The notes under the pieces are model-generated. The model worked only from the letters and a program-made list of their open reading frames with translations. It searched no databases and had not been told where the DNA came from. A stretch of 64,000 nucleotides of DNA from Zingiber officinale (Eukaryota > Streptophyta > Magnoliopsida > Zingiberales > Zingiberaceae). Positions 32,722 through 42,599 of this stretch are shown here, piece by piece. Numbering within the stretch: the first letter of the stretch is position 1; every line of letters starts with the position of its first letter. The DNA is taken from contig NC_055996.1 in NCBI RefSeq assembly GCF_018446385.1, positions 126,900,532 to 126,964,531 on the forward strand. The letters are read 5' to 3'. Both the position numbers and the translations under genes were made by a program.

Positions 32722-33677
32722 TATCTATTCGAAAGTCGAAGAGACGAAAAGTTGGGGATGTGGCACTCACGCTGACCTCCTGTAGACTCTGCTCGGACCT
32801 ACAACACAAACTACGTCAGTGCCGAGCCAGGGAAGGGGTCCCCGACATTGGCCCTCTGACGCTTAAGTCAGTCACCGACGATGAAGAATAAGGCAGAGCA
32901 ACAAGAAACTGTAGCACAAACAGTGAATATCGCATATCTCCACCGATGTTTGGACCCCCCTTTATATAGAGCTTCGGTAGTGTAGGTGCACGCTTCCCAA
33001 TGTGAGCATGCTTCTCAAAGTTTTTCCTAAAAAGACTTGTCAGTAAAGTTCTCTGACACAGTACCTTAACGGGCAGTGCATATCTCTGAAGCGACAGTGG
33101 AAGCTTCCTCCGTACGATCTTCTGGCTGTCCATGCCCGGTGTCGGCGGCACCAACTTCCAAAAGGATGTTGCTGGATATCAAAGGGAATGGATTGCTAGG
33201 TCGAGCGGGTTGGCCTCTCAACCGGTGATTCGCCGCTCTGGTTCCCCGTCCTGTCGTCCAGAACCTCGATACTCCTTTGCATGTCTGTTCGACCGAAGTT
33301 CCACTCTGTCACTATCGAGACCTGCTACCAGGCCGAGCGGGGTAGCCGCTCGGCCAAAGTTGAACTCTGTCGATGTCAAGCTCGATTCTGTCTGAGCAAG
33401 GTAGCCGGTTGGCCGAAGTTCTGTCTGCCAATGCTGAATACTGGTGCCTTACCGAGTCGAGAAGCCGCTCGGGTGGCTTCTACACATTGTCTTCATTGAG
33501 CATCGATCGTTTGACTTCTCCATGTGTCGAAGGTGGCGGTCGATCGAAGCCTTATTCCAGGTCGGGGCATGATTCGCCCGACTGATCGATGTCATCTGCA
33601 CATTGATCGCCTTGACTTTTACCTCCTTTGACTTCCACCGTTGCAGCAGGGTGGGGCCCCTCATTATCACCGCATCA
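32722..33677 (-). repeat. 5' LTR of gypsy element B
   Basis: 956 bp, partner of 19206-20172. Its outer dinucleotide next to the primer site is TA instead of TG. TATA-like 'ctatataaagg' on the element strand near 32955. Confidence 0.85.
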
Positions 33678-33682
33678 TTAGC

Positions 33683-36600
33683 TAAGGCTTGTACTTTGAT
33701 TCCCATTTAGGGTTGATATTGTATGTCAAACTCGTTCAGCTTGGTTGTTTATTTGATTAGCCGTTCAAACACGTTTGGGTTAAGGAAAACTCTTCCTAGT
33801 GTGTTGCTGGTCATCACTACAATCAAATGTGATAGAAAATACGGACGAAGTCTTCGAGCGGCAAGTACTAGCGCGTATACTAATTTTTCGAGACTAGTGT
33901 CGCGGGATTCTACATATTTTAATATATGAATTAGAAAATATATAGGTTATTGCTCAGGGTCGTTCTGCCTCACCAACGTCGAGCCGATCGCATAATCTGT
34001 TGAGGACAGGTAAATTCAGAACGACTCGCCGGCATTGGGTTTCTCCAGTACAGGTAGGGAGGTAAGGTACTCCTTAAGTTCCTCTAGTACCATTTCACAC
34101 TCCGCATCCCATTGGAACTTTATCTCTCGGTTCAGCACCTTGAAGAACGGGTGACTCCGGTCGGACGATTTGGATATCAACCTTAATAATGCGGTGATCC
34201 ATCTGATCAGCCATTAGACCTACTTCAAGTTACAAGGCGGGGGGGGGGGGGGGCATGTCCTGCAGTGCTTTCACCTTGCTTGGATTTACCTCGATCTCCC
34301 ACTCAGTGACGATATAGCTCAAGAAGCAGCCACTCCTTGTTCCGAACAGGCACTTATTTGGATTTAGCTTGATTCCATATGCCCTCAAAGTCTAGCAGGT
34401 TTCTTTGATATCTACGCAGAGGTCAGTGGCTCAGAGAGACTTTATCAAGATGTCATCGACATATACCTCCATGTTACGGTCGATTTACCATCATAACACC
34501 TTATTCATAAGTCATTGATAAATGGTGCCGACATTCTTTAGTCCAAACGATATGACATTGTAACAGTAAGTCCTATTGGTCGTGATGAAGATTACCTTCT
34601 CTTGATCTTCCCAGGCGAGTAACACTTGGTGGTAACCTTGATATACGTCGAGCATACAGATCAACTCACAACCCGTCGTGGAGTTCACCATTTATTCTAT
34701 CCGAGACAGAGGATAGAAGTCTTTTAGGTAGGCCTTATTCAGATCATAGAAGTCGATGTAGACTCATCACTTGTTGCTCGACTTGGAGACTAGCACGACG
34801 TTGGCCAACCAGCTCAGAAATTATACCTCGCGGATGTGGCTTGCTTCCAACAACTTTTCAATCTCCACTCGGATAATTTGGTTCTACTCTGCGCTGAAGT
34901 CCCTCTTCCTCTGTTTCACCGGCCGAGCGTCCGATCATACATGAAGCTCTGTTGAGGCACACTTGGCGAGATGCCCGGGAGCTCGTGTGTTGACCAGGTG
35001 AACACATCATAATTTCGCTTGAGGCAGGTGACCAACTCTACCTTCTTGTCCTCTATCAGGTTGATAGTGATAAATGTAGTGTATTCCGATTAGTTGGGAT
35101 GGATCTGAACCTCCTCCTTTTCCTCATAGACCAGTGCGGGAGGTTCTTCCATGATGGTGTTCACTTGCAAGCACGGGATCTTCCGTGTGACCCTCACTTC
35201 AGATTTGACCATCTCGACGTAGCACCACCGAACTGCCAACTGGTCACCTTTAATTCCGCCCACCTCATTATCCGTCAGAAACTTGATTTTCTAGCAAAAG
35301 GTGGGCACCACCGCTCGAAACTCATCCAGGGTCGATCGCCCCAATATGACATTGTAGGCGGATGGCGTGTCCACCACAATGAAGTTTATAGTTTTGGTCC
35401 TCTTGAGAGGTTTCTCTTCAAGCGATATGGCCAGCCGAGCCTGGTCGGCAACTCGGGCGGGACTTATATAGTTTTGGTCCTCTCTGTTCCACTCAACAGA
35501 AGCTCGGGTGGGACTTGTGTTATTTCTCCGTTGAAAAGCTAATAATGGCGCTATTCAGCAACTGTTCTCTCTTCATCCCTTTGCCCCGCTGATTGGCGCC
35601 TATGATGATGATTGGGAGATGGTTACCAGCGACGATATCCTCATGGAGATGGTCTATTTGAAATTAGTGTCAGGTCGTAACAGTCGCACGTGTTATGCGT
35701 CACTGACTGATGAAAGGAGCAAAATAACGGCGTCCATGACTTGCCTTTTGCAGCTTTCAGCCGACCTGCTGCTACATGTTACACAGTATGTGTTCTTGGC
35801 TCCTGATGTGATTGTGCTACTCCCAATTGGGGGCCTTTCAACAGTTGATGATTGGTGGTCGGCTGATGTTTCATCGGAGAACTATGCTCGGCAAGTGCTT
35901 TCTTCCTCCGTGTTGCCTGGGCTTCCTCCACATTTATGTATTCGGTGGCTCTCCGGAGTAGGTGGTCGAAGTCTTTTGATGACCTCCGAATGAAGGAGAG
36001 GAAGAATTCTCCTTCGGTAAGCCTTGGACAAAGGCATTTACCAATATCTCCTAGGAGACCAATGGAATGTCCATGACCACTTGGTTGAATAGCTTAATGT
36101 AGGCCCTTGGTGTCACATTGGGCCCTTGCTTCAACGTGAATAGATTAACACTTGTCTTATGGTAGCAGAAACTGCTGGTGAAGTGGTGCAAGAATATCGC
36201 TCGAAAATCTTTGAAATTGTGAATGGATTCGATTAGCAGGCGTCTGAACCAGTGTTACACTGATCTAGAAAGGGTGGTGAGGAAGACCCTGCACTTCACT
36301 CCGTTTGTGTATTGATGGAGTGTGATCGTGTTATCGAACTTGGCCTTGTGGTTGTTTGGATCGGTCGTTCCATTATATTCCCCAATCGTCAGTGGGGTGT
36401 AATGCCGGCTAGGATCTCCTAAAAGAACTGTCTATTAATATGCTCGGGTGAATCATCACTTTTGGGTGTTTTTCCTTTCCGTGCATCTCGAACGGACGCA
36501 TCTTCCGAAGAGGATCCCAGTTCTCTCTCCTCTCAACACTTCTAGGTGTTCTCTCTCCTTTGAGGGAGTCTGGAATAGCGCGCGATGAAAGGGGATTAGC

Positions 36601-36891
36601 ACATTGGTCGTGTTCCTATATGTGACGGTTGACTTCTTATTCTACACCCAAATTGACACATTCTCTGCTTGGTCATTATATTCGGTATATTGACCTGTTG
36701 CTAATGCCGTCGGCTTATGTACCTAGCGCTCGGTTAGTGCCTGTTGTTGTTGTTGCTCTATCATTTTTGTTGCTCGGCCTTGTATCAACATATCCAGCTC
36801 CTCCTTTGTTAAAGTCATTGTGGTGAGTCATCCAGTGTCCTCCATCTTCCCGTATTGGTTGCATGCTACGTTCCTACAGACGGCGCCAATA
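33683..36891 (-). pseudogene. Element A RNase H remainder, RT, protease and gag, heavily decayed
   Basis: This is the continuation of 18370-19205 after removal of B. Minus-strand homology to C can be followed in order: RNase H start near 33690, RT palm and YVDD region near 34440-34500, RT 5' motifs near 34560-34760, protease-linker region 35090-35420, gag capsid 36000-36400, gag start near 36830, then the primer-binding region (36871-36891). Stops and indels are frequent. A run of 15 G occurs at about 34239-34253. The plus-strand frames in this segment are shadows. Confidence 0.8.
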
Positions 36892-36982
36892 TGATCCTAT
36901 CAGAAAATCATGAAGAAGGCTTACTGGGATGTGGCTTCTGCGTTAACTGCTTGTAAAACTCACTTCGCTCTGCAACACAGAA
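36892..36982 (-). repeat. 5' LTR of gypsy element A, first of three pieces
   Basis: It starts TGATCCTATCAGAAAATC beside the primer site and matches 16727-16818. It breaks at TSD CAGAA (36978-36982) where the 36983-49852 insert begins. The LTR resumes at 49853-49947 and again at 51456-52130. Confidence 0.87.
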
Positions 36983-37616
36983 TGTAGGATCGAAAAGAAT
37001 ATTGTAGGATCGAAAAGAATTTAGATATCTCCATAATGATATGATATTGTCCAATTTGGGCCTAAGCCCTCATGATTTTGCTCTTGGTTTCTTCCCAAAA
37101 GGCCTCATACCAATGGAGATATCTTTCTCTTATAAACCCATGATCTTTCCTATGTGTTTTCATTGTGGGACTATATTTGTAACCTTGCAATCCCAACAAT
37201 CCCCCCTCAAACAAAGGATCATAGGCTTCCCACGTCCGATCCTCGACCTACTAGGTCTTCCTGCCCCTCGGTCCACCTGACCTACTAGGACTTCCTTACT
37301 TAGTCGCAACTAGGACTTCCTGCCTGGTGTCTGGTCATCTTGATCCGAACATAGGAGCCTCCACTTTCTTTGTTTGAGGTCAATATTGTACTCACATGGC
37401 TCAATCAGACCATAGCTCTTGTGCACAATCGGCGATTAAACCTTCTTGCATGTCCGGGCTCTGATCCCAATTGTAGGATCGAAAAGAACTTAGATATCTC
37501 CACAATAATATAATATTATTCACTTTGGGCCTAAGCTCTCATGATTTTGCTCTTGGGCTCTACCCCAAGAGTAAAACCATGAGAGCTTAGTCTTAAAGTG
37601 GACAATATCATACTAT
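36983..37616 (-). mobile_element. TRIM-like miniature LTR element, right end rearranged
   Basis: A short LTR, TGTAGGATCGAAAAGAA...CCCAACA (about 37003-37198, with its first 20 bp duplicated at 36983), is followed by a non-coding interior of about 270 bp. A second copy of the LTR start lies at 37472. A primer-binding-like TGGGATCAGAGC (minus strand, about 37458-37469) lies beside the second LTR, placing the element on the minus strand. The second LTR is cut after about 90 bp and continues as an inverted copy of itself (37559-37616, 'aaaccatgagagcttag'). There is no coding capacity. It is not Cassandra, since no 5S rRNA-like segment is seen. Confidence 0.7.
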
Positions 37617-37673
37617 TGTTGGATCGAGAAGCGCTAGAGAGGGGGGTGAATAACGCTCGTGGCTTTCACTTAT

Positions 37674-38503
37674 TGATCCTGTCCGAATGCTAAATCAATG
37701 GACGCTGAGCACGGAGCGCTCTTCGACTGTTGACGTGGCTCTTCAACTGCTGGAACGAAGCTCCGACGAACCTACACAGAAGTCGAGCCGGGAAGGGGGT
37801 TCCCGGCGGCGACCCTCCGACGCTCAAGTCAGGTAAGCAACGATGAAAAAGGTGGCTCCCAAAATCTCAGAATGCGTACCTCCGGCGAAGTCTGAGGCTC
37901 TTTATATAGAGTTGTGAAGGGTTAGGGCATGCATACCGAGGTGCATATGTGTCCTCTGTCCTTTCCTCGGTATGCGGTTGTCAGAAAGTCCACCTGACCC
38001 ATACCGCTATAGTCAAAACATGTCCTCGATGGGACAGCAGAATCCCCTGTCACAAGATTTGGAGCATGGCCTACACGTGAAACATACCTGCTGTCAGAAA
38101 AAGACCTCCCTTGTCCTTTTCCCCTTTGCTCCAGATCTAGCGTCCGGGCGGACAACTCCCTCAACATCCGGCCGGACATATGCGGTGGTTTACTTGGGGA
38201 GATTCTCCATCACATGCTTTATGGGGACTATTAGCAGTGTTACCTTATGACTTTGGCCGAGCGTGGGGTCCGCTCGGCCCACGACCTTTTCCCCTGAGCG
38301 TCGGAACTCTGCTTTCGACAGGGTGCCTTTAACCATCAGCTGTATATCGTCCGGTCGGCAAGCCGATCGGACCCATCCCTCTCCGGGCGTTCGATTCCAT
38401 CGGCCGGTCGGACCCTGCCCTCTCCGGACGGACGACTACCACTATGGCTTCCACGTGGCGTTGACTTCCCATGGCGGGGCCCCCTGCTCTTACTACCGGA
38501 TCA
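37674..38503 (-). repeat. 3' LTR of gypsy element C
   Basis: 830 bp, starting TGATCCTGTCCG and ending CCGGATCA. Followed by 'cttgcctccccttcaagtc', the purine tract in reverse. TATA 'ctctatataaag' on the element strand near 37905. Confidence 0.93.
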
Positions 38504-39148
38504 CTTGCCTCCCCTTCAAGTCTAGTCGAAGGAGGCGAATAGTCCGACTGACTGGACTAAGAATCCGGCCGAGCGGTTCCTACGTGCTTGTATCATCCGC
38601 TCGGCCAACCATAGAGGTAGCCTAAGCGAATCAACAATGGTCTTCACCGGATCTCCTCGTATTCTGCGCCAATTTTCGACATTAAGGTTGAGCACGCTTT
38701 CATTAAATGCTCAGAATGATTCAATGCCACGTGGAGCACTGTCATCGGTGTACGGCGGCGGTAGCATGATATTTTGACGTGATCGAAGCAATTCGAAATG
38801 GACGGCTAGATGCATGCTTTGATTCCCGTGACCTGGATCCGACGGTTGAGGCCGCCCGGTCTTCACCCTATAAATTCTTCGTTTCCTTCTCTCCCTCACT
38901 CGCCTCCGCGACTTCTGCTACTGCCCTCTGCGCTTTGGAGCTCCGGCAATCTCGTTTCTGCCCTCCGACGCTCTCCGGCGCCTTTCCTTAATCCCTCTCC
39001 CTGTAGTAAGGTTTTATATCTTTCCTCCCTCTTTTCCGGTGTCTCATTCGCATTTCTCTCCCTAGCTCCAATCTTTGAAACTTCTTTTCTTCGTCGGTTG
39101 TTTTCCTCTGGCCTTTCCGCTCCTTTTTTTATTTCTTCCGTCCGGATC

Positions 39149-41294
39149 ATGGCCAGTTCTTCTTATCCTGAAGAACAATCCCTCGGCCCATGGTATACTA
39201 CCATGCGGTCCCGATTCGAACAACGGGATTTCGATATTTTGACAGACAATTTCGAAATCCCCGAGGATTTCGAAGTTTGCCTTGCTGGTCCCTCCGCTCG
39301 GCCAAACAGATCGCCGCGCGGCGCTTTCTGTGTCTTTCGTAACCAATTTACCGCTGGTCTACGGTTTCCTGTACATCCCTTCATAGTAGATGTATGTAAT
39401 TATTTTGGTGTGCCGCTCGGCAGTTTAGTACCCAATACCTTCCGTCTCCTCTGTGGCGTTGTTGTTTTGTTCAAGATTCACAACATCCCCCTCCGACCGG
39501 AGGTCTTCTTTTATTTTTACTACCCTAAGCAAGCCGAGCCGGGCACCTTTATGTTCCAAGCTCGACCCGGCTTGGTCTTCTTCAACAAACTACCAACCTC
39601 CAATAAACATTGGAAGGATTATTATTTCTACATCCGCATGCCTAGTCAGCTAAACTTCCCGACCCAGTGGCAGGTCAGTCTGCCTCCTACTCCCGAGTTG
39701 AAGAAATTCAAGACCCGACTGGATTATCTTCATGCCGCAAATGTACTAGCCGGTCTGCGACTCGACATCAACAAACTTCTTCACGAGGGAGTGATGTACA
39801 TTTTCGGGCTGAGTCCTATACGGACCCCACTCCCGACCGGCTTCGGTAAGAATTTTGTTTGGGAATTTGCTTTAATTGCTAACTGATTTCTTCTCCTTTC
39901 CATGCAGCTAACATCGTCATGGACTCGGTGATGGCCGGCGTTCTGAAAAGAAAGGCAGCGGCGTTGGAGGCCACTGCGGCTAAGGAAATGGAAGCGCTAG
40001 GTATTCAGCCGGTCGGTTCTCACGAAGGAGAGAGCGGCACCCAGGCTGAATCGGCCGCTCAGGCCTCTCAACAGCAGGTGGCCAGCGGAGCTATCCCCTC
40101 CGGGGAACCAACGGCCCCCGAGGAAGGGTCCGCTCTGGAGGAGGAACGACCCCTGCAAAAGAGGCGCCGGGTGGAGACTCCGCTGCGCTCGGCTACCTCA
40201 GCGGTCCAACCCTCCGACCGGGCCGCCGAGACTGCTAGAGGCAAAGCGCCTATGGCAGAAACCATTTCGTCCGACCAGACTCCTTCTGACTGGGATGAGC
40301 TGACTGCTCCGGTTGAGGCCACTCCGGTCAACACTCTCCCCCCTGCTCGCCATTCAGTCCAACGCTCGACCATCCATTCGCGGTTTTTCGCGCCGGCTTC
40401 TGATCCTGGTCGAGCGATCCCTGGTCACAGCCGCACAATACGGGTCACTCTTCATCTCCCGACTGAAGAGTTGCTACCACTTTGAAAGGGCCCCTAGTCG
40501 AGATGTGGGCCGACGCTCGGGCGCGGTTGCAATGATCCCCTCCGGAACTTAGCCAACAGCCACATGCGGGAGGCTACGGGGTAAGTTCTGTTGTTAATAA
40601 TTTTCCGCTCGGCTTTTAACAACTGCGCCTTCTTGCTTCAGAGATGGGTGGAAGAGATAGTGGTTTCCAGCCGCCTGGCTATGGCGGACGAGGAGATAAG
40701 GCAACTGCGGGCGGCAGGCGGTCCGAGCGGCTCTCAAGGCCCCTCGTACGCCGAGTTACAGAAGGAGCTGAAGAACTCTCTACTGTGGCGGCGGCGAAGA
40801 AGGTTAAACGCCCAGCCCCCACCGAGTCCGAGCGACAAGTCAAGTCGCTTGACACAAAAATAACTCTGGCCACCACTCGGAAGAATACTGCTATCTCCGA
40901 CCTGGAGAAAAAGAATGTTGAGGCCAGAGGACTGGAGTTGAAGATAAAGGAGCTGACGGAGCAGCTCGACCGGGAGAAGGTGGGCCGCTCGGCCGACACG
41001 GAGAAGATTGAGCATCTGAATGAGGCCCTCACAAGCTCCCAGGCGGCCTTCAAAGAATACCAGGATGCCGAACCGAGCCGAGTGGCTGCTCTTCGACAAA
41101 ACCACATCCGATCGCCTGAATTCTCGGAGAAAATTTACGAGCGGATGTACTCAGCTTTCGACTTGGCCATTACGGCCACCATGACCTATCTGAAGTCGAA
41201 GGGCCTTCTTCCGGAGTCCACCAATATTTCAGCCGGCGATCAGGTGGAGCTCCTGAGCAATATTCCGAGGGACCTCTACGACTATATTGAGTAA
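39149..41294 (+). CDS. Antisense ORF of element C: gypsy-type putative transposase domain plus coiled coil
   Basis: Transcribed opposite to gag-pol. Proposed exons are 39149-39845, 39908-40580 and 40642-41294, with introns gtaaga...catgcag and gtaagt...gcttcag. Exon 1 starts MASSSYPEEQSLGPWY and contains the domain resembling PF04195 (FRNQFTAGLRFPVHPFIVDV, FRLLCGVVVLFKIHNIPL, YYPKQAEPGTFMFQA). Exon 2 is Ala/Ser/Glu-rich with a basic RRRVETPL patch and no clear fold. Exon 3 is a long coiled coil (AISDLEKKNVEARGLELKIK, ending LLSNIPRDLYDYIE). Relative to a single frame, exon 2 shifts before its end (stop at 40485) and exon 3 shifts near 40775, so this copy may no longer make the full protein. 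Upstream 38850-38880 has a TATA-like 'cctataaattc'. Function is unknown; the same layout in B argues that it is a conserved part of the family. Confidence 0.72.
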
Positions 41295-41635
41295 TTCTTG
41301 TAATTTTGCCGCTCGGCTGAATATGAACCTTTTTGTACTTAGGCCACTCGGCCCAAGGTTTTAATTTCAATGAAATGCTTTCCTTTCATGCACTCTATCT
41401 TCTTGCACTTTGTCCCTTTGCTAATATGTGTGTTACCCGCTCGCCTATTATCCTACCTTCGGCATATGCCAAGCCCTTCCGATCGGACAACTATCATTCT
41501 GTGTTGCTATCAAGAGTCGCTCGCTATAGACCGACCAGAACCTTTATGCCTTGAGTCCGAGCGGAACTTTGAATCGGTCGAACGATATCGGCGGAGAATA
41601 CGGATAATCGCAGTTTCGACGATATTCCGCTCGGA

Positions 41636-41978
41636 TTATTTATAGACGCCGGCCCGTCTCTCGATCTTTAACGACGAAGCTCGTCGGCGCGGATATTTAT
41701 AGACGCCGGCCCGTCTCTCGATCTTTAACGACGGAGCTCGTCGGCGCGGATATTTATAGTCGGTCGGCGCGGCTCTCGATCTTTAACGACGGAGCTCGTC
41801 GGCGTGGATATTTATAGCCGGTCGGCGCGGCTCTCGATCTTTAACGACGGAACTCGTCGGCGCGGATATTTATAGCCTGTCGGCGCGGCTCTCGATCTTT
41901 AACGACGGAACTCGTCGGTGCGGATATTTATAGCCGGTCGGCGCGGCTCTCGATCTTTAACGACGGAGCTCGTCGGGC
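41636..41978. repeat. 58-bp tandem array in element C
   Basis: About six head-to-tail copies of a 58-bp unit containing 'atatttatag', 'cggcgcggctctcgatc' and 'tttaacgacggagctcg'. The first two copies have a slightly different second segment ('acgccggcccgtctc'). Confidence 0.9.
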
Positions 41979-42050
41979 TTTTAAGCCTAATTTTGGACAA
42001 CGTTTACTGGGCCGAACGGCACAGGGTCTTCGGAATTGAGCCTTTGGCTC

Positions 42051-42465
42051 GTACAATATACTTCCGGCTGAGCAGCTCGGGGCCTTCGTTGTCGAGCGCT
42101 TGGCTCAGATAATTTACCTCCGGCCGAGCGGCACGGGGCCTTCAGATACTATACCTCCGGCTGAGCAGCTCGGGGCCTTCGTTGTCGAGCGCTTAGCTCA
42201 GATAATTTACCTCCGGCCGAGCGGCACGGGGCCTTCAGATACTATACCTCCGGCTGAGTAGCTCGGGGCCTTCGTTGTCGAGCGCTTGGCTCAGATAATT
42301 TACCTCCGGCCGAGCGGCACGGGGCCTTCAGATACTATATCTCCGGCTGAGCAGCTCGGGGCCTTCGTTGTCGAGCGCTTGGCTCAGATAATTTACCTCC
42401 GGTCGAGCGGCATGGGGCCTTCAGATACTATACCTCCGGCTGAGCAGCTCGGGGCCTTCGTTTTC
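42051..42465. repeat. 93-bp tandem array in element C
   Basis: About four and a half copies of a 93-bp unit with two related halves ('cctccggctgagcagctcgg' and 'cctccggccgagcggcacgg'), each followed by 'ggccttc'. Copies differ by single bases only. The open frame at 42286-42672 arises from this repeat. Confidence 0.9.
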
Positions 42466-42599
42466 TCGTCGACGATGCCTTATATTTGTTCTCTTGATTT
42501 TTCATTTCTGCATTTCAAGTATTCAGTTGACAAAAGTGCACAGGATGATTTACATTCGCACACCTTTCACCCGCCCGGTAAGGCTGGAGGTGGTTCGCG

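Larger units (their letters stand above)
19206..33677 (-). mobile_element. Ty3/gypsy (Tat-type) retrotransposon B, nested in A
   Basis: LTRs of 967 bp (19206-20172) and 956 bp (32722-33677) enclose, on the minus strand, gag, protease, RT, RNase H and part of integrase, plus an antisense ORF next to the 3' LTR. The flanks TCAGT (19201-19205) and TTAGC (33678-33682) are each one C-to-T change from TCAGC, the sequence at the homologous place in C's pol (44304-44308), so the TSD has decayed. A's pol reads on across the gap. B contains the compound fold-back 23524-24716 and copia-like D (26479-29897). Its protease motif is mutated and its frames are broken. Confidence 0.87.

Noticed and set aside
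35099-35993. Plus-strand frames of 124-147 codons in element A
   Set aside because: They overlap minus-strand gag/protease homology to element C and have no domain of their own.
36983-37616. Cassandra TRIM
   Set aside because: Size fits, but no 5S rRNA-like segment with pol III boxes was found in the LTR.
41636-42465. Possible CRISPR-like array of regular repeats
   Set aside because: Units are directly adjacent without unique spacers, and this is plant nuclear DNA inside a retrotransposon.
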